A stretch of DNA of 64,000 nt from Lutjanus erythropterus (Eukaryota; Chordata; Actinopteri; Lutjaniformes; Lutjanidae): contig CM034610.1 in the NCBI GenBank assembly GCA_020091685.1, positions 30,903,134 to 30,967,133 on the forward strand, read 5' to 3'. The notes under the pieces were generated by a model, which worked only from the letters and a program-made list of their open reading frames with translations, searched no databases and had not been told where the DNA came from. Positions 1 to 10,719 of this stretch are shown here, in pieces. Position 1 is the stretch's first letter; each line of letters opens with the position of its first letter. The translations under genes were made by a program, and so were the position numbers.

Positions 1-154
1 CACCTCCAACCTGTTTTATCCTGTTAAAATGGATGTGACATCCTTGATGTTTGTGTTTCCTCTCATCAAAGCATTCAAAGGGATGAAAGACTAATTAACA
101 AGGTTGAGAAGAAGCGAAGGCCTTTTAGTCTTTTTATAGGAATGTCCTCAAAAG

Positions 155-1493
155 CAGACGTAGGCAAAATGCAGTCCGGAGGCCAGATGCGGCCCCCTGA
201 AAGGTTTCACGTGGCCCACTTAGCCATCCTGAAAATACCAAAAATGAAAAATCTAGCAAAGACAGTCAATAGTATTTTGTTTATCTTAAACCATTATCAG
301 ACCTTTATTTTGAAAGGGCTCAGTGCTGTGTTCATTGGTAATGATAATGAACTGTATCTTTTATATTAAACTCTAACTTTATTCACTCAGTGCTGTACAT
401 CCATGTTTTTTATGTTATTCTTCTTCTAGTTTTGCTGCTTCTATCATTACAACCTGTATGCAGCCTGCATGGTACACTGTAAAACATCAAGTTTTAGACA
501 TTACCAACAAAATATTAACCCACAATTCATCACATGGCAAATCAGAAAGGGTGACCAACAGTGGAAGCGCCCTACATAGAACACTTGTGACCCTTCCATT
601 GGCCATTATTAGGAGCTTATACAGGGACCTCCGGCACGGTGCCGGAAATCTGGCGTAGGAATATTTTGGTGAAGTTTTTTTTTCTCTGTAACCAGTCGTT
701 TAAAGTGATAGTTCCAACTACCAATGGTACTCAAGAACAGAAGAACAGAAAATTCGTATGACTGCGTTTATAGCTGAACCTGATCTCTCGTTCACAATGG
801 CCCGGCCACTTGTGGGGCTGTACAAGAAGGTAGCTGAAGACAAAAATGCATTGGCTAAATTATTGGTTTCCAGCAACCACGCTAGTTATTTAAACACACA
901 CGGCCTTGCCCCTGAGTTCAAGAGACAGCTGGCTGGCTTGCGCGTTCTTTCTTGTGCATCAAGATGTTTGACAAGTTTTCAGTGTTCATTAAAGATTTGA
1001 CAAAAATGTTGGCATTATGGATTTTGGATCTCTATCTCAAAAACAGAATTTTTGACAGCATTTTGAATTTTGATCTTGATTTTGGAGGCAATGCAAGAAT
1101 GTTAGTTTTTCAGTTATGGAGCAAATCATTTTTAAAAATGCTGCAAATCAACTACAATTTTATAGTAACTGATCATTTTTTATTTTTTTTGGTGAACTGC
1201 TCATATTTCATTATTAAAAACCTTGAAATTGTCATTCCAACTTCTTGATGTGATATGTGATTGATACTCTCAAAGTGCACCAGATTAATTCATTTAGATT
1301 GCAAATGTTCAAAATTTTCTTCCCCCTGACCCACCTAGTGGAGCCCAGGCATCCCCCTCCCCTCCCCATAAAAAATGTTCAGGCACAGGATTTTTTCCTG
1401 CTTCAAGCCCTGCTTATATCATTTGTGTCTGGCCCACAGCAGCCTGATCAATTTCACGTATGGCCCCCAGTGAAAAATAATTGCCCACCCCTG
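155..1493 (+). mobile_element. hAT-type DNA transposon, degenerate
   Basis: The ends form an imperfect terminal inverted repeat: the left end begins CAGACGTAGGCAAAATG and the right end, read on the other strand, begins CAGGGGTGGGCAATTAT. The element is flanked by an 8-bp direct repeat, CTCAAAAG at 147-154 and CTCAAAAA at 1494-1501, the target-site length typical of hAT elements. Both subterminal regions are rich in GGCC words. Inside is a decayed transposase-like stretch (758-1000). A related sequence lies inverted at 9955-10335. The superfamily call rests on ends plus 8-bp duplication; the exact family is unknown. Confidence 0.7.
758..1000 (+). pseudogene. hAT transposase fragment
   Basis: An 80-codon open stretch reads FTMARPLVGLYKKVAEDKNA and later HGLAPEFKRQLAGL. 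This resembles the part of hAT (ZBED/GTF2IRD2-like) transposases that carries a repeated-Lys/Ala 'AEDK.AL.KL' helix and then 'YGL...F...L', upstream of the first catalytic Asp. The frame ends soon after, and the downstream part of the element is full of stops, so no complete RNase H-like catalytic domain remains. Similarity is judged by eye; the identification could fail in a profile search. Confidence 0.45.
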
Positions 1494-1501
1494 CTCAAAA
1501 A

Positions 1502-3090
1502 GGATGGTATTTGGAAAGAACAAAGGGAAATATTTGGAGTTACAAGTAAGTAAACTGTCCTGCTATTATATAGAAGTCTCATCTGTGCTGCAGTGGCTAG
1601 AATTTAACTAAAACTTTTTATTTTAACTTTCACCTAAAAATTTGCAACTGCTTTATTTCATAGTGTTGACAAATGACCATGGTATAAGCAGGATAATCAA
1701 CATGTTGGTGCCTGTTAAAAGGCTTGAAGCTGCTTCGTGTCAGGTGGTTCCTCACCTCCACATTGTGCCTTCAAAAAGCTTAATTCACACCTACTCATTG
1801 ATTATCTGTTACAGTTTGCTAAGTAGACTCAAATGCAAAGACACAGACTCAGTTTACTCAATACTTAAATGTTTTATGGCAGGGGTAAAGGGGAATGGAG
1901 ATGGAAAGAGCAGAGCCACAACAGGATGAAGCAGAGGGTGAAGGGTGGTGAGGTATGGCTGGGGTTATTAGAGCAGGGTGGAAGAGAGAACAGACATGTC
2001 ATCGCTTGCAGGAGGTGGCTGAAGAATGGCTGGTGGCTTGAAACACAAGAGAAAAATAAAACACGAGAGAAATTTAATCTAGAAACCACAAGACGAGACG
2101 AGTTCATGGGATGCAGGTGAGCAGACTGGGAGTGCAGATGAGCTGATCGCTGCCAGGTATGAGTAGAGGCCAGGAGACCAGTAAAGGAAGAACACACTTA
2201 AAACACAAACACACACAAAGACCAACAGGATAATCAGGACACACATGAGGAGAGAGAGATCAAGGAAAGGCTGCCATGCAAGGTGTCTACAGCACCTGCT
2301 CATCAGGGATGATATCCAAAACACCCCACATTGACTCTATAATCACCCAGTCACACTCATTTACACTCACAGGAACTATTTGGGATTCCTTGTATTGCCC
2401 AAGGAAACTTCGTCTGACATGCTGAAGGAGGCCAATCTAGCGCCGATCCTGAGCCACAGCTGCACATTATACTGGATGTCATTCAGTCCCTCCAGGAAGT
2501 TGCAATGTTGCAGTCACAACAATTCGCGCAAATTAAACCAGTCATACATGTAAATCTCAATGAACTCAATTTCTGTTTTATTATTCACAATTTTTTGCTT
2601 TTATATTTTTTTAATTTTGTCATGGATACATTAAAGAACACAACATATATAAAAGCTGCCATGAAATCAGGCAATTTAACTACTACTTTGTGGTAACACA
2701 CAGGTTACCACAAAGTTGCCTTGTGACTGAGGAACCTGCACCTCTCTGTAATATACGGTGTGGATGGATAAGGCATGTTAGGGAAGAGCTCATCTGGGAT
2801 CAGTTTTGCTGCATTGATCCTCCATCACTAAAGCCATGACACATGGGCAACATTTAAGGCAATTGTTGTTCCTCGTAAGCCATTATTTTACTCATATTGA
2901 TTCTGTCTTGACAGTAAAATGCTTCCCCTTTCTTCACTCTCTGTCTCTGCTGTCACCGCAGAGGAAACATGACCTTTGTCTAGCTACAGACATCATTTTA
3001 GCCTTTCAAAATCTTATTTATGTCTATATATCTCAATATATTACCTATCTTTAAAGGCTGTGTAAAATAATAATAATGTTTTCTGAGTTT
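1502..3090. other. Intergenic, no gene seen
   Basis: No coding region with exon borders or a recognisable protein family was found on either strand. The stretch 1870-2330 is purine-rich and open on both strands, without codon-like conservation to a known family. A short perfect hairpin at 2686-2715 is listed separately. Confidence 0.5.
2686..2715. repeat. Perfect 12-bp inverted repeat (hairpin)
   Basis: CTTTGTGGTAAC (2686-2697) is followed after the 6-nt loop ACACAG by its exact reverse complement GTTACCACAAAG (2704-2715). Outer bases (GGCAA on the left, TTGCC on the right) extend the dyad loosely. No T-run follows and no gene is near, so a terminator or mRNA role is not indicated. It may be the core of a decayed foldback element. 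Confidence 0.7.
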
Positions 3091-3099
3091 GTCACACCA

Positions 3100-3310
3100 C
3101 AGAAAAATTTTTACTAACGAATTTATTAACCACCCAGCCAAATTTGAATTGAGAAAAAAAATCTAAAAGTATAGAAAATGAGGGCTCAAGATCAGCAGTT
3201 TTCTCAGCTCTGAAGCACAGAAGTACAGAAATGTTTAGCTAACAATTCATCACTACATAGTCTTTTGACATTTTCTTTTCATTTCCTTATTTGTTGTGAT
3301 GTGTTTTGAA
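3100..3310 (+). repeat. Dispersed repeat, family unknown
   Basis: The stretch containing ACCACCCAGCCAAATTTGAA, GCTCTGAAGCAC and CACTACATAGTCTTTTGACA recurs, diverged, at 12545-12660 (ACCACTCAGCCAAATCTGAA, GCTCTGAAACAC) and again at 13290-13350 (GTACTACATAGTTCTCAGTC). In the second location the two halves are separated by about 600 bp of other sequence. No coding potential or clear termini were seen. Confidence 0.5.
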
Positions 3311-4161
3311 GAAAAAGAAAATCAAACTTTGATGATTTTTCATGGCTTATGTATAGCTCTTTGAATTGCCTTTTGGTTAAAAGTTGCTATAAAAATACAG
3401 ATGTAGTTTCCTTGTAGGGGCATTGTAAAGATTACCACAAATACTGCACTTTATATTTAAATGAGTTATTATAAGTGACTTATTTCCTTTTTTTTTTTTA
3501 ATAGAGGATTTATACATGTCACTTCCATACATCTTCGGTCAGTAGCAAATTCGAGATGTGCACCATGTCACCAGAAAACAATGACAATGGGACAGCCAGC
3601 ACAAAGCATTTTTACCACAGATACTCAAACCTAGTTAGTGACCAGGTGATAACTTGCCGTTTTCAGTGAGGTGGTTGCTTGCTCGGAGGCTGTAACTGTT
3701 CTGTTTCCCCTCACTATAGGGTTTCTGATGACGGTAACACACAAATAGCAGATGCCACCTGAAATAGGCGTCCAGTGGCAGGCTTATACCCACAGTGTAT
3801 ATCCAGTGAGTCACACCAGTGTCAGTGTGTGGACGGCAGTTGAAGAAGACGGCAGCGTACAGAGTGTTTCGTTCCACAGCGTGTACCTCTGAACAGGGTA
3901 TACGTGAGTGTACTGAGGTGAATCAGCTGGAGGCCTCTTGGACAGCGAGTGTGTTTTGTATTAGTCTGTGTGTCATCAACGCCACACATGTATGTTAACT
4001 CCATACTGACCTCAGAGCAGTGAAAAGCTGACTTGATGTCCTGTTTAATGCAAATACAAACAACAAAGAGTGAAGAGGTTATCAGTGACGCACAATCACA
4101 GGACAAAAAAGCCAAAGTACAAAATTGCTGCACGACCATGTGAACTGCAAACAGCCCTCTT

Positions 4162-4164
<3 letters not shown>
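3311..4164. other. Intergenic, no gene seen
   Basis: AT-rich up to about 3500 and more GC-balanced afterwards. Two overlapping minus-strand open frames (3635-4139) show no recognisable family and no plausible splice structure. Confidence 0.45.

Positions 4165-4192
<28 letters not shown>
4165..4192. repeat. (CA)14 microsatellite
   Basis: Uninterrupted CA dinucleotide run about 70 bp before the large pyrimidine tract. Confidence 0.95.
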
Positions 4193-4195
<3 letters not shown>

Positions 4196-4259
4196 TGAGG
4201 AGTATAATGGTGCATTGGAAGGGTTTTATGTATTATGACCTAATGCGTCACACATAAAG

Positions 4260-6409
4260 AGGCTCTCCACTTCTCGTCCCGCTTCCCCTCTCTTTTCCTT
4301 TGCTCTCCACCCCTCTTTTTCTCCTCTCGTGTCATCATTTCTCCTCCTCTCCTCTCTCCCACTTTTCTGCTCCTCCTCTTCACTCCTTTCCATTTCTCAT
4401 CTCTCCCCTCTTTTCCTCCTCCACTTTCCTCTCATCTCTTTCTCCTGTTCTTTTCCACCTGTCATTGTCGCTCTCTTTTTCTCCTCCTTTCATGCTCCTG
4501 TTCTTCTTCCATCTCTCTTCCCCTCTCTTGCCCTTCCCCTTTTCTCCCTCCTCTTCTCTCGCGCTGTTTTCCATCTCTCCCCTTCTTCACATCTCCTCTT
4601 GTCCCTCCTTCCTTTTCTTCTTCCTTTGAACTCTCTCCCTTCCTCTCCTACTTTCTTTCCAAATTTTAACTTTCTTTTTCTCCTCCTCTCTTCCTCTCTA
4701 TTGCCCTGTTCTACCGCTCATAATCCCATCTCTACCTCCTTTTCTCATTCTTTCATTTCTCCCTTTCTTTCCCTCTTTCAGGCTCTTCCTCTCCTTTTCC
4801 TCTCTTCCCCTTCTCCTAATTTTAAGACCTGCTCCTTTTTCTCTTTTTCTTCTTCTTTACATCTCTTTGTTTCTCTCCTCCCCTTTCTTACCTCCTTTCA
4901 GTGTTCATCCTCTTCACCTCACATCTCTCTATTCCACATCCTTCCGTCTTTCCATGTCTTCTCTTCTGCTCTTCATCCTCCTTCATCTCTTCTCTCCCTC
5001 TGTCTCTCCTTCTTTGCTGTTCTCCACCTATTTTTCTCATTCTTTTATCTCTCTTTTTCTCTCCTGCTCTTCCTCTCCTTTTCACATCCCTCCCATTTCT
5101 CATACTTTTGCATTTACTCCCCTCTCCTCCCTTTTCTAACCGCAGTGTTCCCTCACTTCTCTCTATTTCATATCTCCTCCTTCCGTCTCTCTTCTTCTCT
5201 CTTGTCCTCTTGTTTCCTTCTCTTTTGCCATATCACTTTTAATCTGTCTGTAATCCTGTCTGTCCCATTTTCCTCTTTTCTCCTGCTCTTCATCATCCTT
5301 CATCTCTCTCTGTCCCTCTCTGTCTCTCCTGCTTTACTGCCATCCATCTTTTTTCATTCATTTATCTCTTTCTTTCTCTCATTTTCCCATCCCTCCCTCT
5401 TCTCCTCTCCTATTTTCCTCATTAACTCTTCTCTTTCTCCTTTCTTTCTTTACACCTCTTCTTTTTCTCCCCTCTTCTTTCTTCCCCTTTCCAGTCTTCC
5501 TACCGTCACCTTGCTTCTCTCCATTTCACATCTCCTTCTGTCTTTTCCTTTCCTCTTGTCCTCTTGTTTTCATCTCCCCCACCTTTTATCTCTCCTCTCC
5601 TCTTTTCCTTTCACCTTCCAATTCACCTCTCCTATTTTCATCTTTTCTCTCCTACTCCACATCTTTCTGAATGTTTCCCTATTTTTTTCCTACTTTTGTC
5701 TCTCTCTTTTTCTTCCTTCCATCTCTCATTTGTTTCTCTCTTTTATTCCACCCCCCATCTCCACCGCTTTTTCTCTTACTTTAATCTTTTAATTCTCTCT
5801 TCCTCTCCTTTTCCTTTTTTCCTCTCATCATCTTATATTTTTGCACTTGCTCCTGTCTTTCTCTTTTTCTTCTCCTTTACATGTCTTCTTTTTTCTCTCC
5901 TCCTCTTCTCCTCCTCCTTTCAGTGTTCCTCCCCTTCACCTGACTTCTCTCTATTTGCTTGTCCTCCTCCCACTTTGTCCTGTTGTTTTCTTCTCTTTTT
6001 CCTTGCCAACTTTTGTCCTCCTCTCTTCCTTCCCTTTCCATTTTTCTGTCCTCCCCCTTTCTTCTCTTCTCTTCCCTCCTTCTCTTCATCTTTTTTCATC
6101 TCTTTTCATCTCTCTTTTTCTCCTCTTCTTTACATCTCTTTTTTCATCTCCTCCCTCCATCTTTTCCTTTCTGCTTGTCCTCTTTTGTCCTTGTCCTTTT
6201 CCTTGCATCTCCCGTTTTTCTTCTCACTGTTTTACCTCCACATCTCACTTTCTTTTGCATTTGCCTCTCTCTTCCTCTTCTTATTTTTCATTTAATCTCT
6301 CTTCTTATTTCCTCTTTTTCTTTCTTTTCCACCTCTACACACTCTCCTTTCTTCCTGTTTCCTCCTCTTTCCTTCCTTCTTCTCCACTCCTACACTCTTC
6401 CTTTGTGAC
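4260..6409. repeat. 2.15 kb polypyrimidine tract / degenerate minisatellite
   Basis: Nearly every base on the plus strand is C or T for more than 2 kb, with only scattered A and very few G. It is not a simple dinucleotide run. Longer phrases recur in diverged form: CTTTCAGTGTTC followed by CCTCTTCACCTCAC near 4895 returns near 5917 as CTTTCAGTGTTCCTCCCC, with weaker versions near 5142 and 5490. TTCTTTACATCTC recurs near 4853, 5873 and 6126. This suggests degenerate tandem growth. The strand asymmetry gives very long Ser/Leu/Phe-rich open frames that are artefacts. Confidence 0.9.
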
Positions 6410-6666
6410 AGTTTGACAAAGATAACTCATATCATCCTGCAGCGATCTTTCTCTCTCTCACACACACACACATGCAAACACCTATACAAATGCTCCCAGT
6501 GTATTCCGCCCACTCTGAGTATCTGACGTCTAACTGTGATGAATGTGTGACCTTTGACCTCCAGTCCTCCTGATGCCCAAATCTAGAGACAAGTTCACCT
6601 TTAATAATCCGTGCTGCTGTTAACATGCAAATCACACACGCACATACACACCCACACACATGTACA

Positions 6667-6701
<35 letters not shown>

Positions 6702-7214
6702 TTGCACACAAAAAAGTCAAAAAAGTTCACTTTTAATAACTGCTGCTGCTGATGAATGTAATATAGACCTACCAACCCCCTGCCTGGCGCACACACACAC
6801 GTACACACACGCGCTGCTCATGAGTGATTACATTATGTCTGCTCACTAATGATGCTGGTGAGTGTTGTGTTTCCTCCTGGATAAAATTGATAGGAAACCG
6901 TACCTGCCCCGACGCCTTTAATGCTGTTAAAGCAGCATAGGAGAAGCTCATCCACTCCCTGCCTTCATTTCACCGGGGATGAGTTGTGGGGGGGAGGGTG
7001 TAGAGGGGAGTGTAGACATCATAATCAGGCATTATTATCAGATGCCAATGTGTGTAGTTTAGATAACCGAGGAGGAGCGGGTGGGATGGGGGGTCTTAAT
7101 GTTGTGACAACAGAGTAGGAGTGAATTAGACAGAGCCCTAACCTCCAGGCTGATAATAGCGCTCATAATTGAATGCCATTCAGTTGTACAGACACTAGTT
7201 AAACAAGCCTAGCC
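6410..7214. other. Intergenic with CA-rich patches
   Basis: Contains short CA runs (6459-6472 and 6783-6810) besides the larger one listed separately. The rest shows no coding region. Confidence 0.5.
6633..6698. repeat. CA-rich microsatellite
   Basis: Imperfect CA array ending in an uninterrupted run of about 14 units (6671-6698). Confidence 0.9.
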
Positions 7215-7272
7215 AGAGAAGAGAAGAGAAGAGAAGAGAAGAGAAGAGAAGAGAAGAGAAGAGAAGAGAAGA
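7215..7272. repeat. (AGAGA)n pentanucleotide microsatellite
   Basis: About eleven uninterrupted copies of the 5-mer GAGAA. It is purine on the plus strand, opposite in strand bias to the pyrimidine tract 0.8 kb away. Confidence 0.95.
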
Positions 7273-7718
7273 CTGTTTAAACCCACAGAACTTTATTATA
7301 AATTTTCCTATAAGAAAGTTTACAATGATACCAAAAATGCAAGTCTGTATTAAGGGCATACACTCAGCCCGTTCTCATTCCCAGGTCATCAGATCCCAAC
7401 ATTTAGTCGCCCTCAGTGCACAAGGCAAGCTGTATGACATGCTGGGTTTTAAGTAACTTCAATGTAAGCCTTGTCTAGAGGTGGTACAAAACCCTGTGCC
7501 AATACGGCATCAGTTCCTATACATCCGTATGCGTACCATCTATTGACATAGTCAACCATCATTTGGTGCCTCTTTTTACATTTACAGTTTAGACACTGCT
7601 AAGGCACGCTATTGTTTTAAAGTCACAAGAATACAATGAGATTTATTGGTCAGTACATAAGGCCAAAACCAGGAAAAACATGTTCCTAATGAGGCAGTAT
7701 TACAGCTTTCATGAAACA

Positions 7719-7965
7719 CTTATTAGACTTTATTAGAGGGTAATTTGGGACACATTCCAACTGAACTACATTGTTAACTAAACTGTATTATTTCCACAAT
7801 TAGATCCTTATTACACGTTTTAAAGGATGCATTAAAACAGAACTGTACTGTGAACTAAAATGTATTGTACCCATCGTTAGACCCTTATTAGACAATTTAG
7901 AGGGTAATTACAGGCACATTACAAAAGAGCTGTACTGTTAACTGAAGTGAAATCACATAAAATTA
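7719..7965. repeat. Three diverged tandem copies of a ~80-bp unit
   Basis: Each unit begins CCTTATTA (about 7719, 7806 and 7883). Two of the three carry TTAGAGGGTAATT, and all contain a version of GAACTGTACTGTTAACTAAA. Spacing is about 88 then 77 bp. No open frame runs through it. Confidence 0.6.
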
Positions 7966-8360
7966 TGTCAAATAAAATACATATTTGTAGTTTTTGAAGT
8001 ACGGCTTCTTACATCTTATTAGTGTACTGTTAGGTATATACTGTCTAAATAGGGTATAACTATTGTTGATAAAGACAGAACCTTCTAGTTTCTGTGAAAA
8101 CAGAAACTTCTATTTTCTGTCTAATTTGATATAAAGTTATGTCTTGTTATGTCTTATTAGTGTAAGGTAAAATAATGTGTGACCCATTTATTTATCATTA
8201 TGGAACAAGGTAATCTTGACGTAGTTCACCCTTCAATGGATTAGATTGGCTGAAGAGATATAAAAAGAAAAGATCTACAAAAAGTATAGAACAAACTACT
8301 TTATGGGCTCAGGCGTTTAGCCTAAGCTAAAAAGCTGTTAGCCCCAGGCTAAGAAGAGCT

Positions 8361-8514
8361 TTCACACTGGCACAATCCTGGAACATCCCAAAGTGGACTA
8401 ACCCCAATATAATCCTAGGGTTTGCTGGCCTGTTCCAGAGCAGGGTTAGCCCTGAGTTTCTGGGTTATCCCCTGAAAATCCACTAAACCCAGGGCTACAA
8501 TGTGCCAGTGTGAA
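8361..8514. mobile_element. Short palindromic MITE candidate
   Basis: The left end TTCACACTGGCACAATCC is mirrored at the right by TACAATGTGCCAGTGTGAA. That is a 14-bp perfect terminal inverted repeat (TTCACACTGGCACA) around about 125 bp rich in CCTGG/CCAGG and AACCC words. Some dyad character continues outside it: CAGGCTAAGAAGAG on the left, AACAGGCTAAAAG on the right. No target duplication could be fixed, so superfamily is open. Confidence 0.5.
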
Positions 8515-9324
8515 ACAGGCTAAAAGAAAGGAGCAGTCACAGAACATTATAAAATGTTCACATCAGTTGGTGCGCCAACAGACATGTAACCCAAAGCTAG
8601 TACAAGTGCAGTGTGAACCAGTGTGCTTAGGTTAACCCTGCTTAATATATGTGTGAAAAGGGGCTAAATTAGCCCAAGTTAACTCTTAGCCCAGACTTAG
8701 GGATAGCCTGGGGATAAGAATATGCAGTGTCCTATGAAGAAGTGCTGAGAGTGAATGAAGCAGTCTCACAGCCTGAGGAAAGAAACTGCTCTTTGGAGTC
8801 TGGCTACTTCATCTCTACCTGCCTGATGGTAGGGTGAACAGACAGGTTGTCTTTTTCTGTCCTCTGGGCTCTGCACAGACACCTCACCTACCCAAATATC
8901 ACTTCACTTTTTAACCCACACCATGATCTTTTCTTAAACCTAATAGTTTTGGTGCATAAACCTAACAGAAGTGCTGCTGATTCACAGTGATAACCACTTA
9001 AAAACTTTCTGGCAGCATCTCATATGGATGCTAAAGGAGGGTAGCCACTTGTCAGCATGCCCAAGGAAAATGCAAAGTGGATGAGGTGGTGTGCGATATG
9101 TCAGACTCTTGTTGGTCTTCACTTTAACCCCTGGCTGATCAGACTTTTTATGTCTTGCCTTCCATCTTTGTGCTGAGATAGGCTGAACACATCAGGTCTG
9201 GATTAGTCAGTGTGGTTTACCTCTGGCCACACTGAGAGTCAGTGTTGTCTTCCTGTCTGTCAGATGTCTGGAGCTCACTCCAGTCCAGTGTGGGAGGATT
9301 TCACTCAGCATTCTTTAAGACGTC
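8515..9324. other. Intergenic, no gene seen
   Basis: Repeat-like text with no coding signal. Around 8735-8880 the wording (gaggaaagaaactgctct, ctacctgcctgatggtagggtg) looks like a worn LINE or SINE piece, but I cannot assign it. Confidence 0.4.
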
Positions 9325-9430
9325 TTATGTCAAGTCAATTTAATTTGTATAGTGCCACATCATATCAGAAGTTACCTCAGGGCACTTTTAATACAGAGCA
9401 GGCCTAGACCATCCTCTTTGCGTAATAACC
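9325..9430 (+). repeat. Teleost interspersed repeat (LINE/SINE 3' region)
   Basis: AGTCAATTTAATTTGTATAG, TACCTCAGGGCACTTTTAA and GGCCTAGACCATCCTCTTTG match the pattern of a very common fish interspersed repeat ('...tttatatagcgcc...ctcaaggcactttac...'). It is a fragment without ends. Confidence 0.5.
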
Positions 9431-9954
9431 CCTGCCTCACCCCTGACACACACGGTATGGTTATGGTTATTTGACCTTAAATGCTCTAATTTTTTTCATA
9501 CGATACTAATACAGTTCAAATGAATCAGCAGCTCAATATATCACGTAGCATAGGCTTTGATCTAAAAATGTCTGGATCTAGCCAACTGACATCTTTGTCA
9601 TGTCCCTGACCATCTCATACTGATACTCTAGGTACTCTTTAGCATCTGTATGAGATGCTCCCAGAATGCCTGTTAAACAGGCTTAATGTTAAACCGTCCG
9701 TGTTCAGTTAGATTTAAGCAATAACAGAATTTGGTTAGGTTTAGGAAAAGATCATGGTTTAGGTTAAAATAAATACGTTACGTCATTTTACGCCACATTA
9801 TGCAACTTCAGACTTTAGATGGTGTTGACTTTTCACAACGGACATAATCAATCCATCCCACATCTTCCATATGTGGACTTTCTCACTCTTCATACTGATG
9901 GATTTACACTGAAGTTACTTTAAATCCCAATGTGTCTCATACAGACACTAAAGT

Positions 9955-10335
9955 AGGGGTGGACACTTATTATTTCATGGAGGGCCACATGAGAAATAGA
10001 TCAGGCTGCTGTGGGCCTGATACAAATGATATAAGCTCCTAATAATGGCTAAACTTAACTGAAGGGCACTTCTACTGTTGGTCACCCTTTCTGATTTACC
10101 ATGTGATGAATTGTGGGTTAATATTTTGTTGGTAATGTCTAAAACTTGATGTTTTACAGTGTACCATGCAGGCTGCATACAGGTTGCAACAACAGTAGCA
10201 GCAAAAGTAGAAGAAGAATAACATAAAGAACATGAATGTACAGTGAATAAAGTTAGTTTAATGCAAAAGATACAGTTAATTATCATTACCAATGACCACT
10301 GCAGCGACCCCTTTCAAAATAAAGGTCTGATGATG
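9955..10335 (-). mobile_element. hAT-derived fragment, related to 155-1493
   Basis: It begins TAGGGGTGGACACTTATTAT, like the right terminus of the 155-1493 element, then continues with sequence matching 280-620 of that element on the opposite strand (GGTACACTGTAAAACATCAA and its neighbours). In the first element these two parts are about 800 bp apart and the decayed transposase lies between them. Here they are contiguous, as expected of an internally deleted, non-autonomous derivative. The other terminus is missing or unrecognisable. Confidence 0.6.
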
Positions 10336-10369
10336 GTTTCATGGTAAGCAAAATTTTACTGACAAGGCC

Positions 10370-10541
10370 TGATAAAATTCTGTCCGAACCTGACCCAAAC
10401 CTGTTCCTCATTAGCATATTTCAGCCCAAACCCGATTACTGCCTGACATTTTCCCTCTATGTACCAAACAGCAGGAGTTGGCACTGACAGGGACAATACA
10501 TGGGGGGAATTTAAATTGGCAACGACAAAATTGGGGAGAAA

Positions 10542-10577
<36 letters not shown>

Positions 10578-10715
10578 CATCATTATTATTATTATTATTA
10601 TTATAACAATACAGCCCAAACCTGATGTAAGCCCATGAAATGTGTGAGAAATACGGCTCAGCCCGACCCAGACCAGTTAGGTCCTGTTGGGTTCTGCCAG
10701 GTTCAGGCACAGATC
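10370..10715. repeat. Interspersed repeat with internal (ATT)n
   Basis: Both flanks of the ATT array are rich in CCCAAACC/CCCGACC words (10380-10445 and 10610-10705), suggesting one dispersed element into which, or from which, the microsatellite grew. No coding region. Confidence 0.4.
10542..10604. repeat. (ATT)n microsatellite
   Basis: About 20 ATT units with one interruption (TCATCA) near 10578. Translation gives meaningless poly-Ile or poly-Asn. Confidence 0.95.
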
Positions 10716-10719
10716 TCAA

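Noticed and set aside
4329..5792. A 487-codon plus-strand open frame, and several other long ones nearby
   Set aside because: It lies wholly in the polypyrimidine tract. Absence of A and G removes stop codons, and the product is Ser/Leu/Phe/Pro only. Frames on both strands are equally open.
7215..7272. Regular short repeats considered as a possible CRISPR-like array
   Set aside because: A contiguous 5-bp microsatellite without spacers, in a vertebrate genome.
10356..10719. Frames with poly-Ile or poly-Asn
   Set aside because: Translations of the (ATT)n microsatellite.
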